Source: Akkermansiaceae bacterium UBA7890
Lineage (GTDB): Bacteria; Verrucomicrobiota; Verrucomicrobiia; Verrucomicrobiales; Akkermansiaceae
NCBI GenBank assembly: GCA_002501065.1
Contig: DLRK01000066.1
Span: 25,510-56,260 of the forward strand
DNA length: 30,751 nucleotides
Reading direction: 5' to 3'
Positions 14,911-23,606 of the stretch are shown piece by piece. Numbering within the stretch: the stretch's first letter is position 1; every line of letters starts with the position of its first letter. The notes beneath the pieces are model-generated. The model was not told where the DNA came from and ran no database searches. It worked only from the letters and a program-made list of their open reading frames with translations. Position numbers and translations under genes: made by a program.

Positions 14911-16095
14911 CTAGTTGAGAAACCTGGAGAGAAGATCGCTAGCGAGGGAGCGGGTGAGGGAGACGGCAACCCGTGCCAGGATCATTGCCGAAATCACGAC
15001 GATGGTGACTTCGACTGCCTTAAGGGTGCCGACCAGGATCCTGCTGGCGCCGATCTTGGCGTAGGTGAGCATTTCGCGTTCACGAAGACGGAAGGAGAGC
15101 AGGAATACGAGGGAGGCCAGTCCCAGGGCGGCCACGCCCAGAAGGCGGAAGGCTGCCAGGGCAAGGCGCTGGGTGGCGAAGAGGGTGTCGGCGAGGTCTG
15201 TGACGGCTGAGAGGGGAATGACCATCTGAGCGGTGGCGTCCTTGTCCTGATAAGCCGCCAGGGCGAGGGCGTGTTGCTTCTGGTTGCGGGGGACGACGAT
15301 GGCAGAAGAAAGGGGATAGGCGCCAGGTTCACCGTGAAAGTGAAAGCTTGTGATATTCTCGTCGGTGACTTCGTTGAATTCAATTACCGAGGCATTGGCG
15401 CGAACCACGTTCTTCCCGGATTCCCCGGATTCCCCGGGGGGTCCCGGGTCGGTCAGGTCCTGGTGACCATGGGCGAGGCCTTCGATAATCCAGGTGGTCT
15501 TGAGATCGACGAAGACGGCGTCGTCATCGGCGGTGTGATTGGGGGCAAGCACGCCGGTGATGCGCATGCGCAACGGGTAGACGCCCGCAAGATCGAAGAC
15601 ATTCTCCGGTGAGGAAGTGATAGTGTCGCCCGGTTTGAGATTTTTCCGGGCGGCGAGTTGGGCTCCAATAACACAATCGCCAAGACGGGTGATCATCCGT
15701 CCGGAGACCACCATGAGTTCGCGCAATTCGAAGTAGGCGAGAGAAGTCCCTATGACGGGAGCCTCTTCTGCCCGGAATCGGGAGTGCACCGGGATGGTGG
15801 TTCCGAAGCGTTGCCGGGAAAGGTTTTCATAGGCGGCGTAAGTGAGCGGAGGAAGTTGCTGCGGGGTGAAATAGAGGGAGTTCAGGGTGAGATCGATTGA
15901 GCTGCCTTTTGGGCCGACGAGCAGAGGGGTGGAGCGGGCCCGCTCCTGGAGGACATCCTCACTTTCGCTGATGAAGACCTGCAGGGCGCGCGGAAAGAAG
16001 AGTGTGAGCGCGATGGTAGTGACCAGCGTGAGCGATCGCATCGGGCGATGGCTGAGGTGTTTCCAGCTGAGGAATGCGATGCCGCCGGGATTCAT
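14911..16095 (-). CDS. ABC transporter permease, MacB/LolC/FtsX type
   Basis: 394 residues. The topology is a short cytoplasmic start, TM1 at about 22-42, a large periplasmic MacB-PCD-like domain (about 45-310), TM2 at about 316-336, the characteristic cytoplasmic coupling segment LREREMLTYAKIGASR (FtsX-family), and TM3 at about 355-380. The protein then ends after about 15 amphipathic residues, so the fourth helix normal for this family is not apparent. Its ATG overlaps the ATPase stop (ATGA at 16095-16092), and the lipoprotein gene follows 16 bp after its TAG. It should form a dimer that pairs with the ATPase encoded at 16092-16766. The likely role is energy-driven conformational work on the metal-binding lipoprotein or an envelope cargo. 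Confidence 0.87.
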   Translation of the reverse strand: MNPGGIAFLSWKHLSHRPMRSLTLVTTIALTLFFPRALQVFISESEDVLQERARSTPLLVGPKGSSIDLTLNSLYFTPQQLPPLTYAAYENLSRQRFGTTIPVHSRFRAEEAPVIGTSLAYFELRELMVVSGRMITRLGDCVIGAQLAARKNLKPGDTITSSPENVFDLAGVYPLRMRITGVLAPNHTADDDAVFVDLKTTWIIEGLAHGHQDLTDPGPPGESGESGKNVVRANASVIEFNEVTDENITSFHFHGEPGAYPLSSAIVVPRNQKQHALALAAYQDKDATAQMVIPLSAVTDLADTLFATQRLALAAFRLLGVAALGLASLVFLLSFRLREREMLTYAKIGASRILVGTLKAVEVTIVVISAMILARVAVSLTRSLASDLLSRFLN

Positions 16096-16766
16096 GGGGT
16101 GGTGCTTTCCCGGGACTGGTTGAGTTCTTCAAACTGCACGACTGCGTCGAAGGCATCCAGAAGTTCGACATCGTGGGTGGCGACCACCAGACACTGTCCC
16201 CGTTCGCGGGCGGTGGTGATCATGACATCCAGGACCTTGCGCTTGTTGAGAGGATCGAGATTGCCGGTAGGTTCATCGGCCAGAACAAGGCTGGGTTTCG
16301 TGCTCAGGGCACGACAGATGGCGACCCGTTGTCTCTCGCCGTGGGAGAGGTTGCGGGGGTGCATCCTCCAGTAGCCTGCGATTCCGGTATGCTCGGCGAG
16401 TCGCTTCGCCTCCGCTTCGATGGCGGTTCGTTGTGATCTCAGGCCGAGATGCACGGGGAGAAGGATGTTGTCTCTTACCGCGAGATGCTCGACCAGTTCA
16501 AACTCCTGGAAGATGAGCCCTATTCGCGCCAGCCTGAAGGTTGCCCCCATGGAGTCTCCCAGGGAACTGATTTCGACGCCGTCCACGCTGATAACTCCCC
16601 TGGACGGGTGCAGAATTCCGGCGGCCAGATTGAGGAAGGTGGTCTTTCCGCAACCACTGGGTCCGACGATCGCGGTGGCCTGGGCCGCCTGGCAGACGAA
16701 GCGGTCGATCCGTAGCCGGTAGTCGCTTTGCGGATATTGAAATTCGATCTCTTCGACTCGGAGCAC
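16092..16766 (-). CDS. ABC transporter ATP-binding protein, LolD/MacB type
   Basis: 224 residues with all nucleotide-binding motifs: Walker A GPSGCGKTT (35-43), Q-loop Gln87 in IFQEFEL, signature LSHGERQR (140-147), Walker B LVLADEP (160-166) with TGNLD, and H-loop His198. The signature has His where LSGGQ/LSGGE is usual. Length and the FQEFEL and TGNLD contexts fit the LolD/MacB/FtsE group that partners FtsX-like permeases. The start is GTG 16766; the upstream gene's TGA (16772-16770) lies three bases before it, and its own stop overlaps the permease ATG. These junctions indicate translational coupling in one operon. Confidence 0.93.
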   Translation of the reverse strand: MLRVEEIEFQYPQSDYRLRIDRFVCQAAQATAIVGPSGCGKTTFLNLAAGILHPSRGVISVDGVEISSLGDSMGATFRLARIGLIFQEFELVEHLAVRDNILLPVHLGLRSQRTAIEAEAKRLAEHTGIAGYWRMHPRNLSHGERQRVAICRALSTKPSLVLADEPTGNLDPLNKRKVLDVMITTARERGQCLVVATHDVELLDAFDAVVQFEELNQSRESTTP

Positions 16767-16769
16767 GGA

Positions 16770-18041
16770 TCAATCAGGGGTGGATGTTGCAGTGGGCACC
16801 GGTTCCGGTTCGCGTTCACGCTCATGCAGATTGAGCTGTGTGATCTTCCAGCGATCCTCCAGGGGTTCAACCACGAAGGTGGCACGGTAGAGGTTGGTGC
16901 GATCGTGGAAGTGTCCCCAGTGCCCCACCCGGCCACTCACCTCCCAGTTGCAGGTGGCTGTGAAGCCCGGTCGGTCGGGCAGGGGCGAGGGCTGTGAGTC
17001 TTCTATGCGCAGATCACTCACGCGAACCCGTGAGCCGTCCCGGGCGCGGCTCTCAAGGGTGCGCTGCACTTCGAGAAATATCCGGGTGAGAGCCGCTCTT
17101 CCAACCACCTTGCTGAGGGCGTCGTACTGTTCACCGGGCTTGCGATAGTGGAAGGAGTGGTAGACACCGCGCAGGAGGGGGTCGAGAATGCGGGACGACT
17201 GGGTCTCGCTGAGCTCGGTTCCGGAGGCCTTGCCAATTTTCACCCTGACGTGACTGAGTCTTGCCGCGGTGACGGCAAGGAGGATGAGCAGCACCGCGAG
17301 AACGGGGTTTTTCCGTTGGCTGCGCAGGAATCTGATGACCAGAGGAACGAGGACCAGTCCGATCAGAACAGTGAGCCAGGGGAGATTGACGATTTTGGCG
17401 TCAAGGGTGGGGAGGTCAGGAGGCGGGGGAGGAGCGTTGCGACCGGCGGAGCGATAGCGGCCGCGAATGTTCAGGGCAGGATTGAACCTGGTGAGATTGA
17501 AACTTCGCGTTCCTCCGGCATCGGCCACTTTGACAGTGACGAAAGGTGCGTTCTCGGGGATGAGGTTCCAGAAGACCTGAAGGGCCTGACGCGGGTCCAT
17601 GTTGGGGGCGGCGTAGACCACGCTGATCCGGATGTCTCGTGGAGAGACGGTCGCCTTTGGATCGATGAGGGAGAATTCGGTGGCCCTGGGTTCAATGAAG
17701 TGAATGCGGTCGAGAGTGAACTCGATCGGTTCATCCTGGATGGTGACGGGGCATTTTTGCGCCAGAAAGTTGCCGATCCTCGGTTTCAGGGCCTCACGTT
17801 CCTCCGGGGAGAGTCTGGAATCTGTCGTGATTCCGAGGTCGAGCCATTGCTGGAGGGCGAGTGGGCTTACGATGAACTCCTTCTCGATCTGCCAGGCATC
17901 AAGGTAGAGCGCTCCAGCCAGTTCGGCAGGAGGGGAAGGGGTCTCCTGCGCAGGCAGACCGGAAACGAACGGGATCGCGAGAGTCAGAACGGCCCGGAGT
18001 GGAAGGGCCGGGAGGCTGATGCTGATTTTTTTTTGTGACAT
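16770..18041 (-). CDS. Membrane protein of the metal ABC cluster, unknown family
   Basis: 423 residues from ATG 18041 (MSQKKISISL); the longer frame to 18098 adds only Pro-rich sequence. Residues 1-31 look like a signal peptide. A periplasmic domain (about 35-200) and a Pro-rich stretch (NAPPPPPDLP, 202-211) precede two membrane helices (219-239 and 246-264). A second soluble domain (about 270-405) contains HWGHFH (374-379), a possible metal site, and ends with a WKI strand. The C-terminal tail is rich in Glu/Pro/Thr. I cannot name a family. It is the first gene of the coupled cluster, three bases before the ABC ATPase, so it is probably an accessory or regulatory subunit. Codons 3-6 contain an uninterrupted run of nine A. 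A weak -35/-10 candidate (TTGCTC, 17 bp, TAGACT) lies upstream at 18070-18098. Confidence 0.8.
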   Translation of the reverse strand: MSQKKISISLPALPLRAVLTLAIPFVSGLPAQETPSPPAELAGALYLDAWQIEKEFIVSPLALQQWLDLGITTDSRLSPEEREALKPRIGNFLAQKCPVTIQDEPIEFTLDRIHFIEPRATEFSLIDPKATVSPRDIRISVVYAAPNMDPRQALQVFWNLIPENAPFVTVKVADAGGTRSFNLTRFNPALNIRGRYRSAGRNAPPPPPDLPTLDAKIVNLPWLTVLIGLVLVPLVIRFLRSQRKNPVLAVLLILLAVTAARLSHVRVKIGKASGTELSETQSSRILDPLLRGVYHSFHYRKPGEQYDALSKVVGRAALTRIFLEVQRTLESRARDGSRVRVSDLRIEDSQPSPLPDRPGFTATCNWEVSGRVGHWGHFHDRTNLYRATFVVEPLEDRWKITQLNLHEREREPEPVPTATSTPD

Positions 18042-18438
18042 GCGCGTGCGCGCAGGGCTTGGTGGCGGGAGTCTACCGGGAGAGATGAAAAGGAGCAAGG
18101 GTGTGGGAGCCGGGTGAGCGCACGGTTGTGGTGCCTTTCAGGCATGACAGGAGCAGTCACCCCGAAGAGGGGCGGCGGAGCTCCTGAGATCTCTGGTCGC
18201 CGATTCGAGGGAAAAATCAGCCGTCAGGCGATCAGGATGCCCGCCCGGGGGCATTCGATCCGGTGCTGCAACCGGGCATTGGGGGTTGAGGTATTATGTC
18301 CCTGGGGGGCTTATTCCCCTTGAGGTCGGATCAGGCGGAGGGCCGGGAGGCCAGATTCATCGTCTGAAGGGAGTAATTTGGGACGGTTGGCTTGTAAGAT
18401 CCCTTCGATCCTGCCAATTTGTCCTGAGTCAAAAACCC
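18042..18438. other. Divergent intergenic region, 397 bp
   Basis: This lies between the minus-strand metal ABC cluster and the plus-strand PSCyt operon, so it should hold both promoters. An ATGCCC/GGGCAT inverted repeat lies at 18237-18254. A weak sigma-70-like pair for the minus strand is at 18070-18098. No gene is supported: open frames here are short and lack recognisable protein sequence. No obvious Zur or Fur box (AT-rich inverted repeat) was seen. Confidence 0.5.
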
Positions 18439-21400
18439 ATGAGACACACGCACGGATTTCTTTCGTCGCTGGCGTTGACGGCCATTGCGATTTTCCCGAT
18501 CGGTTTCGTTCACGGTGCGGAAGGAGATAATGAAGGATCCGACCGTCCGGTCAGTTACTGGAACGACGTTCGGCCTCTGATGCAGGCGAGTTGCCAGGGA
18601 TGTCACCAGCCTGCCAAGGCCAAGGGCGATTATATCCTCACCGATGTGAAGCGCCTTATTGAGGGGGGAGAAAGTGATGAAGCGGCAGTTCTTCCGGGAA
18701 AACCCGATGAGAGTCTTCTGATTGAGCAGATCATCCCTGATGATGAGGGCAAGGCGGAGATGCCTCCCAAGGAGGAGGCTCTGCACGAGACCGAGATTGA
18801 TCTGCTCAGGCGGTGGATCGCCGAGGGCGCGGTGGATGATACGCCCGAGAATGCCTTCCAGAAATATGACATGAAGAATCCGCCGGTTTACGCGGTGCCG
18901 CCGGTGGTGACTTCGATGGATTACTCTCCGGATGGTTCATTGCTTGCGGTGGCGGGCTTTCACGAGATCCTGATCCATAAGGCGGACGGGAGCGAGTTGG
19001 TGGGACGGTTGGTGGGACTTTCCGAGCGCATCGAGAGTGTGGCCTTCTCGCCGGATGGCAGCATGGTGGCGGCAACCGGGGGGTTGCCAGGCCGGATGGG
19101 CGAGGTCCAGGTCTGGAATGTTGCAAAGAAGACGCTCAAGGTCTCGGTGCCGGTGACGTATGACACTGTTTACGGAGTCGCCTGGTCTCCGGACAGTAAA
19201 CTGGTTTCCTTCGGGTGCAGCGATAACACCCTGCGTGCAATCCAGGTCTCGAATGGGAAACAGGTGCTTTTCATGGGGGGGCATAACGACTGGGTACTCG
19301 ATTCCGTTTTCTCCCGCGATGGAAAGCAGGTCATCAGCGTGGGGCGCGATATGACGGCGAAGCACACCGAGGTGGAAACCGAGAGACTTATCGATAACCT
19401 TACCTCCATCACGCCTGGGGAGTTGAAGGGCGGGATTGCGGCGGTGGCGGGTCATCCACTGAAGGACGAGGTGCTCGTGGGTGGTTCCGATGGACAGCCC
19501 CAGGTTTTCCGCTTGAAACGCCAGACCGCCCGGAAGATAGGGGATAACGCCAACGTGGTGCGCAAGTTTCCGCGTATGCCGGGGCGGATCTGGGACCTCT
19601 CCTTCAGCAGGGACGGGAAACGGGCGGCGGGAGTCAGCAGCCTGAATGGCGGAGGAACCATCACCATCTACAACGCCGAGTACGACAGTGGCATCCCCGG
19701 GCCCATCAAGAATATCTTTAACAAGACACCTAACGCAGGAGAGAAGCAGAAACTGGAGGAGTACTGGGCACGCGAAGTGAAGGTGCTTCATTCCGTCGAT
19801 GTGCCGGAAACGGAGATGTTCTCCCTGGCCTTCTCTCCTGACGGCAAGATTCTTGCGGCGTCCGGAGCGGATGGGAAAGTGCGTTTCATTGAAGTGGAGA
19901 ACGGAAGGGTGAAGGGTGATTTCGTGCCAGTAATGGTGGAAGGAGCCAAGGTCTTGGCCCAGCGTGGGAAAGGAGAGCAGAAGCCACTCAATCGAAAACG
20001 CGGCAAACGGGCCGAACTCGGAGAGCGCAGGATATCAGCTGACGAGATCGCCTCCCTGTCCCTGGAACCGGGTGAGATCGTCTTCAACGAGGCCAATCAG
20101 TATGTCCAGCTTCTGGTGACGGCGATCCTCAAGCAGGGCGGAACAGTCGACGTGACCCGGCAGGTGTCGGCAGTGGTGGGGGGTGATCTTCTGGAGGTGA
20201 GTGCGCGAGGGCGTGTTCAGCCGGTCAAGGATGGGGAAGGAACCCTGAGTGTGACCTTGGGCAACCAGAAGGCGAGTGTGAAGGTCACGGTCAACAACGT
20301 GAAGCAGCCGCGCCTTCCTGACTATGTGCGCGACGTGAAGCCGGTGCTCAGCCGGATGGGTTGTGATGCGGGAACCTGTCACGGCGCCAAGGATGGCAAG
20401 AACGGATTCAAGCTCTCCCTCCGCGGCTACGATCCGCTCGTTGATGTGAGGTCCTTCAGTGACGATATCTCCGCGAGGAGGGTGAACTATGCCTCTCCGG
20501 ACGATAGTCTCATGCTTTTGAAGGCGACCGGTGCGGTTCCGCACGAGGGGCAGCAGGTGACCGAACCGAACTCGGAGTATTACCGGATTATCCGTGACTG
20601 GATTTCCAACGGAACGGTTCTGACTGACCCCAAACCGGTTGTGAAGTCGATCGAGGTTTTCCCGAACAACCCGGTTATCCAGGAAGTTGGCGGCCAGCAG
20701 CAGATTCGCGTAGTGGCCACCTATAAGGATGGATCGAAGCGTGATGTGACACGCGAATCCTATGTGGAAGGAGCCAATCAGGACGTGGTGGTTCATGATG
20801 ATTATGGGTTGATGACAACCCTGCGCCGGGGAGAATCTCCGGTGCTGGCCCGTTATGAGGGTGCCTACGCGGCCACTACCCTGACAGTGATGGGAGATCG
20901 GAGCGGGTTCGAGTGGGCCGAGCAACCGGCTTGGGGAGAAATCGACAAACTGGTGGCCGCCAAGTGGCAGCGCATGAAGATCCTGCCCAGCGACCTCTGC
21001 AGCGATGAGGAGTTCTTCCGCAGGATCTATCTTGATCTGACCGGACTGCCGCCCAAGCCACTTCAACTGAAATTGTTCATGGCGGATCCCACTGACTCGA
21101 AGACCAAGCGGGAAGAAGTCATCGACGATCTCATCGGTTCATCGGGGTTCGTGCAGCACTGGACGAACAAGTGGGCGGACATGCTGATGGTGAACAGCAA
21201 GTTCCTTGGCGGGGAAGGGGCCACGATTTATCGGGAGTGGATCCGCAAGGAAGTCGAAGCCAACACCCCTTACGACATCTTTGTGCGCAAGATTCTCACC
21301 GCCAGCGGATCAAACAAGGAGAACCCGCCTGCATCCTATTTCAAGATTCATCGCACGGCTGATCTCCTCATGGAGAATACCACACATCTCTTTCTGGCTA

Positions 21401-23559
21401 CCCGCTTCAGCTGCAATAAGTGCCACGACCATCCCTTTGAGCGCTGGACCCAGGATCAGTATTACGAGATTGCCGCCTACTTCTCCCAGGTGAAGTTGGA
21501 GAGGGATGGCAAGAATGCTCCCAAGCAGAACATCGGTGGAACCGCAGTAGAGGGTGCCAAACCGCTTTACGAGATCACCAAGGATGCAGGGGGAGGGGAG
21601 ATGAAGCATGAACGGACCGGTCAGATAACCCCGCCTGCCTTCCCTTACCTGGTAAAGCATGAGAAGCCGCAGGCTGCTCCTGAAAAGAGTGCCACCCGTC
21701 GGCAAGAACTGGCGGCATGGATTACGGCGGAGGACAACCAGTTCTTTGGTCGGAGTTATGCCAACCGGATCTGGGGTTACCTCCTGGGAACGGGGATCAT
21801 CGAACCTCTCGACGACATTCGGGCGGGTAATCCGCCCTCCAACCCTGAATTACTCGACTATCTCACCAAGCAGTTCGTTGAAGGGGGTTTCGATGTACGC
21901 AAACTCATTGCCGAGGTCTGCAAGTCGAGGGTCTACCAGCTTTCCCTGACCACCAACAAATGGAATGAGGACGACCAGATCAACTTCTCGCATGCCCAGG
22001 CCCGTCGCCTTCCTGCGGAGGTGCTTTATGATGCGGTTTATGCTGTGACGGGTTCCGCGCCGAAGTTGCAGGCCAAGGAGATCGACGCCAAGCAGGACAC
22101 CAAGAGCGGGTTGCTGGCCACCCTGGGGCGCCCGTCCCGGGAGAGTGCCTGCGAGTGTGACCGGATCAACGATGTGCGACTGAGCGCGGTGATGGCCTTG
22201 CTGGGTGGTCCCGATATCGCGGATGCCATTGCCGATTCCAAGAATGCCATTACCAAGTTGGTGGCAGAGCAGAAGGACGACACCAAACTCATCAAGGAAA
22301 TCTACCTCCGGGTGCTGAGCCGGGAGCCGCGTCCCTCCGAGATCGCAGTGGTGAAGGCCAACTGGGCCCTGATTGAGAGTGATCATGAGGCCATGGTCGA
22401 GGAGTTGGCCAAGCGAGAGAAGGACTGGGAGCCCGGCCGCAAGGAGCTGGAAGCTAAGAGGCAGGTGGCTATTGCCAAGGCGAGGAAGGAGATCAGTGAC
22501 TACCAGTCCGAACACGATGCCCGCGTGAAACGTCTTGAGGAAGAGCGGCAGAAGAAGATGGAAGTATCCAAGCGGGCGATTACCGAATACGAGGCCACCC
22601 TTCCCTCAAAGGTCGACGAGTTCGCTGCCAAGACCAAGATAGATGAAATCCCTACCAGGTGGCACCTCGTCCGGCCGATTTCGGTGACGGCCTCCGACAA
22701 GTCCAAGGTGGAGATCCTGCCAGACGGTTCCGTCAAGGGTAGCGGGGGTGAGCGAGCCTTCGACTATCTGGTTACCTCAGAGACGAAACTCACCAATATC
22801 ACCGGCCTCATGATCGAGGTCGTGCCGGATCTTGCGTTTAATGGTGGACCGGGTTTGAGCAAGGATGGCAATATGGTGATCACGGAGTTGCAGGCCCGCT
22901 GGCAGAGCAAGGCGGAGGGTGCAGTGGGGATGGGAGTGCCCATTGCTGATGCCAAGGCCAGTTTCACTCAGAAGGATTTTGATGTGAAGCGCACCTTTGA
23001 CGGCAATCTCGATGGAGGAAACCGGGGCTGGGCGATCGCTGGCACAAATTACAAGGTGCCGCAGCGGGCAGTCTATAAGCTGAAGGAGCCTGTAAAGGGC
23101 GATTCAGAGAACGGCGCGACCCTCACCGTGGGCATACTCTGCCGGTTCAAGAGTCATCCGGCAGGGCGTTTCCGTGTTTATATCACCACCGACGCTGATC
23201 CTCTGCACTTTGGCATCCCTGCCCACATCGCGGATGCGTTTGGCAAAGAGGCAGCGCAGCGCAGCGAAGAGGAGGGGAAAGCTCTCGCGGCCTGGATCGG
23301 CGAGAGCGACGTTGAATACCAGAATCGTCGATGGGCGGCCAAAGGGCCGGTTCCACCTGTCCCGCCTGACAAGAAACTGGAAGAGCTCCAAAAGGCTCTG
23401 AAATACGTGGAAGCTCCGATTGAGGAGGATTCCCGGCTCATCAGATTCCGCAAGGACGTGGAAATGAGTGCCAGACAGTCCAAGAATCCCAGGCTCACCG
23501 CTGCCCAGGATTTGACTTGGGCATTGATTAACAACCCCTCTTTCCTGTTTAATCACTGA
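18439..23559 (+). CDS. PSCyt1-WD40-Big2-DUF1549-DUF1553 multidomain protein
   Basis: 1706 residues from ATG 18439, where a signal peptide begins (MRHTHGFLSSLALTAIAIF). Domains in order: PSCyt1 cytochrome domain with CQGCH at 52-56 and EMPP; WD40-like repeats (about 150-480, with SPDG turns); two Big2-like beta domains (about 540-620 and 735-830) flanking a second Cys motif CDAGTCH at 642-648; DUF1549/PSCyt2 (about 840-1060) with RRIYLDLTGLPP and CNKCHDHP at 992-999; DUF1553/PSD1 (from about 1090) ending in the family's terminal AAQDLTWALINNPSFLFNH. PSD1 is interrupted by a coiled coil (about 1318-1395) and a beta-rich, carbohydrate-binding-like domain (about 1400-1560). It forms an operon with the DUF1501 gene 47 bp downstream. 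The family is abundant in Planctomycetes and Verrucomicrobiota; a role in extracellular polymer use or redox chemistry is suspected but not established. Confidence 0.93.
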   Translation: MRHTHGFLSSLALTAIAIFPIGFVHGAEGDNEGSDRPVSYWNDVRPLMQASCQGCHQPAKAKGDYILTDVKRLIEGGESDEAAVLPGKPDESLLIEQIIPDDEGKAEMPPKEEALHETEIDLLRRWIAEGAVDDTPENAFQKYDMKNPPVYAVPPVVTSMDYSPDGSLLAVAGFHEILIHKADGSELVGRLVGLSERIESVAFSPDGSMVAATGGLPGRMGEVQVWNVAKKTLKVSVPVTYDTVYGVAWSPDSKLVSFGCSDNTLRAIQVSNGKQVLFMGGHNDWVLDSVFSRDGKQVISVGRDMTAKHTEVETERLIDNLTSITPGELKGGIAAVAGHPLKDEVLVGGSDGQPQVFRLKRQTARKIGDNANVVRKFPRMPGRIWDLSFSRDGKRAAGVSSLNGGGTITIYNAEYDSGIPGPIKNIFNKTPNAGEKQKLEEYWAREVKVLHSVDVPETEMFSLAFSPDGKILAASGADGKVRFIEVENGRVKGDFVPVMVEGAKVLAQRGKGEQKPLNRKRGKRAELGERRISADEIASLSLEPGEIVFNEANQYVQLLVTAILKQGGTVDVTRQVSAVVGGDLLEVSARGRVQPVKDGEGTLSVTLGNQKASVKVTVNNVKQPRLPDYVRDVKPVLSRMGCDAGTCHGAKDGKNGFKLSLRGYDPLVDVRSFSDDISARRVNYASPDDSLMLLKATGAVPHEGQQVTEPNSEYYRIIRDWISNGTVLTDPKPVVKSIEVFPNNPVIQEVGGQQQIRVVATYKDGSKRDVTRESYVEGANQDVVVHDDYGLMTTLRRGESPVLARYEGAYAATTLTVMGDRSGFEWAEQPAWGEIDKLVAAKWQRMKILPSDLCSDEEFFRRIYLDLTGLPPKPLQLKLFMADPTDSKTKREEVIDDLIGSSGFVQHWTNKWADMLMVNSKFLGGEGATIYREWIRKEVEANTPYDIFVRKILTASGSNKENPPASYFKIHRTADLLMENTTHLFLATRFSCNKCHDHPFERWTQDQYYEIAAYFSQVKLERDGKNAPKQNIGGTAVEGAKPLYEITKDAGGGEMKHERTGQITPPAFPYLVKHEKPQAAPEKSATRRQELAAWITAEDNQFFGRSYANRIWGYLLGTGIIEPLDDIRAGNPPSNPELLDYLTKQFVEGGFDVRKLIAEVCKSRVYQLSLTTNKWNEDDQINFSHAQARRLPAEVLYDAVYAVTGSAPKLQAKEIDAKQDTKSGLLATLGRPSRESACECDRINDVRLSAVMALLGGPDIADAIADSKNAITKLVAEQKDDTKLIKEIYLRVLSREPRPSEIAVVKANWALIESDHEAMVEELAKREKDWEPGRKELEAKRQVAIAKARKEISDYQSEHDARVKRLEEERQKKMEVSKRAITEYEATLPSKVDEFAAKTKIDEIPTRWHLVRPISVTASDKSKVEILPDGSVKGSGGERAFDYLVTSETKLTNITGLMIEVVPDLAFNGGPGLSKDGNMVITELQARWQSKAEGAVGMGVPIADAKASFTQKDFDVKRTFDGNLDGGNRGWAIAGTNYKVPQRAVYKLKEPVKGDSENGATLTVGILCRFKSHPAGRFRVYITTDADPLHFGIPAHIADAFGKEAAQRSEEEGKALAAWIGESDVEYQNRRWAAKGPVPPVPPDKKLEELQKALKYVEAPIEEDSRLIRFRKDVEMSARQSKNPRLTAAQDLTWALINNPSFLFNH

Positions 23560-23606
23560 ATCAACCACGCGGGGCAGGCAAGCTCCGTCAAACCCGATCT
23601 GAAACC

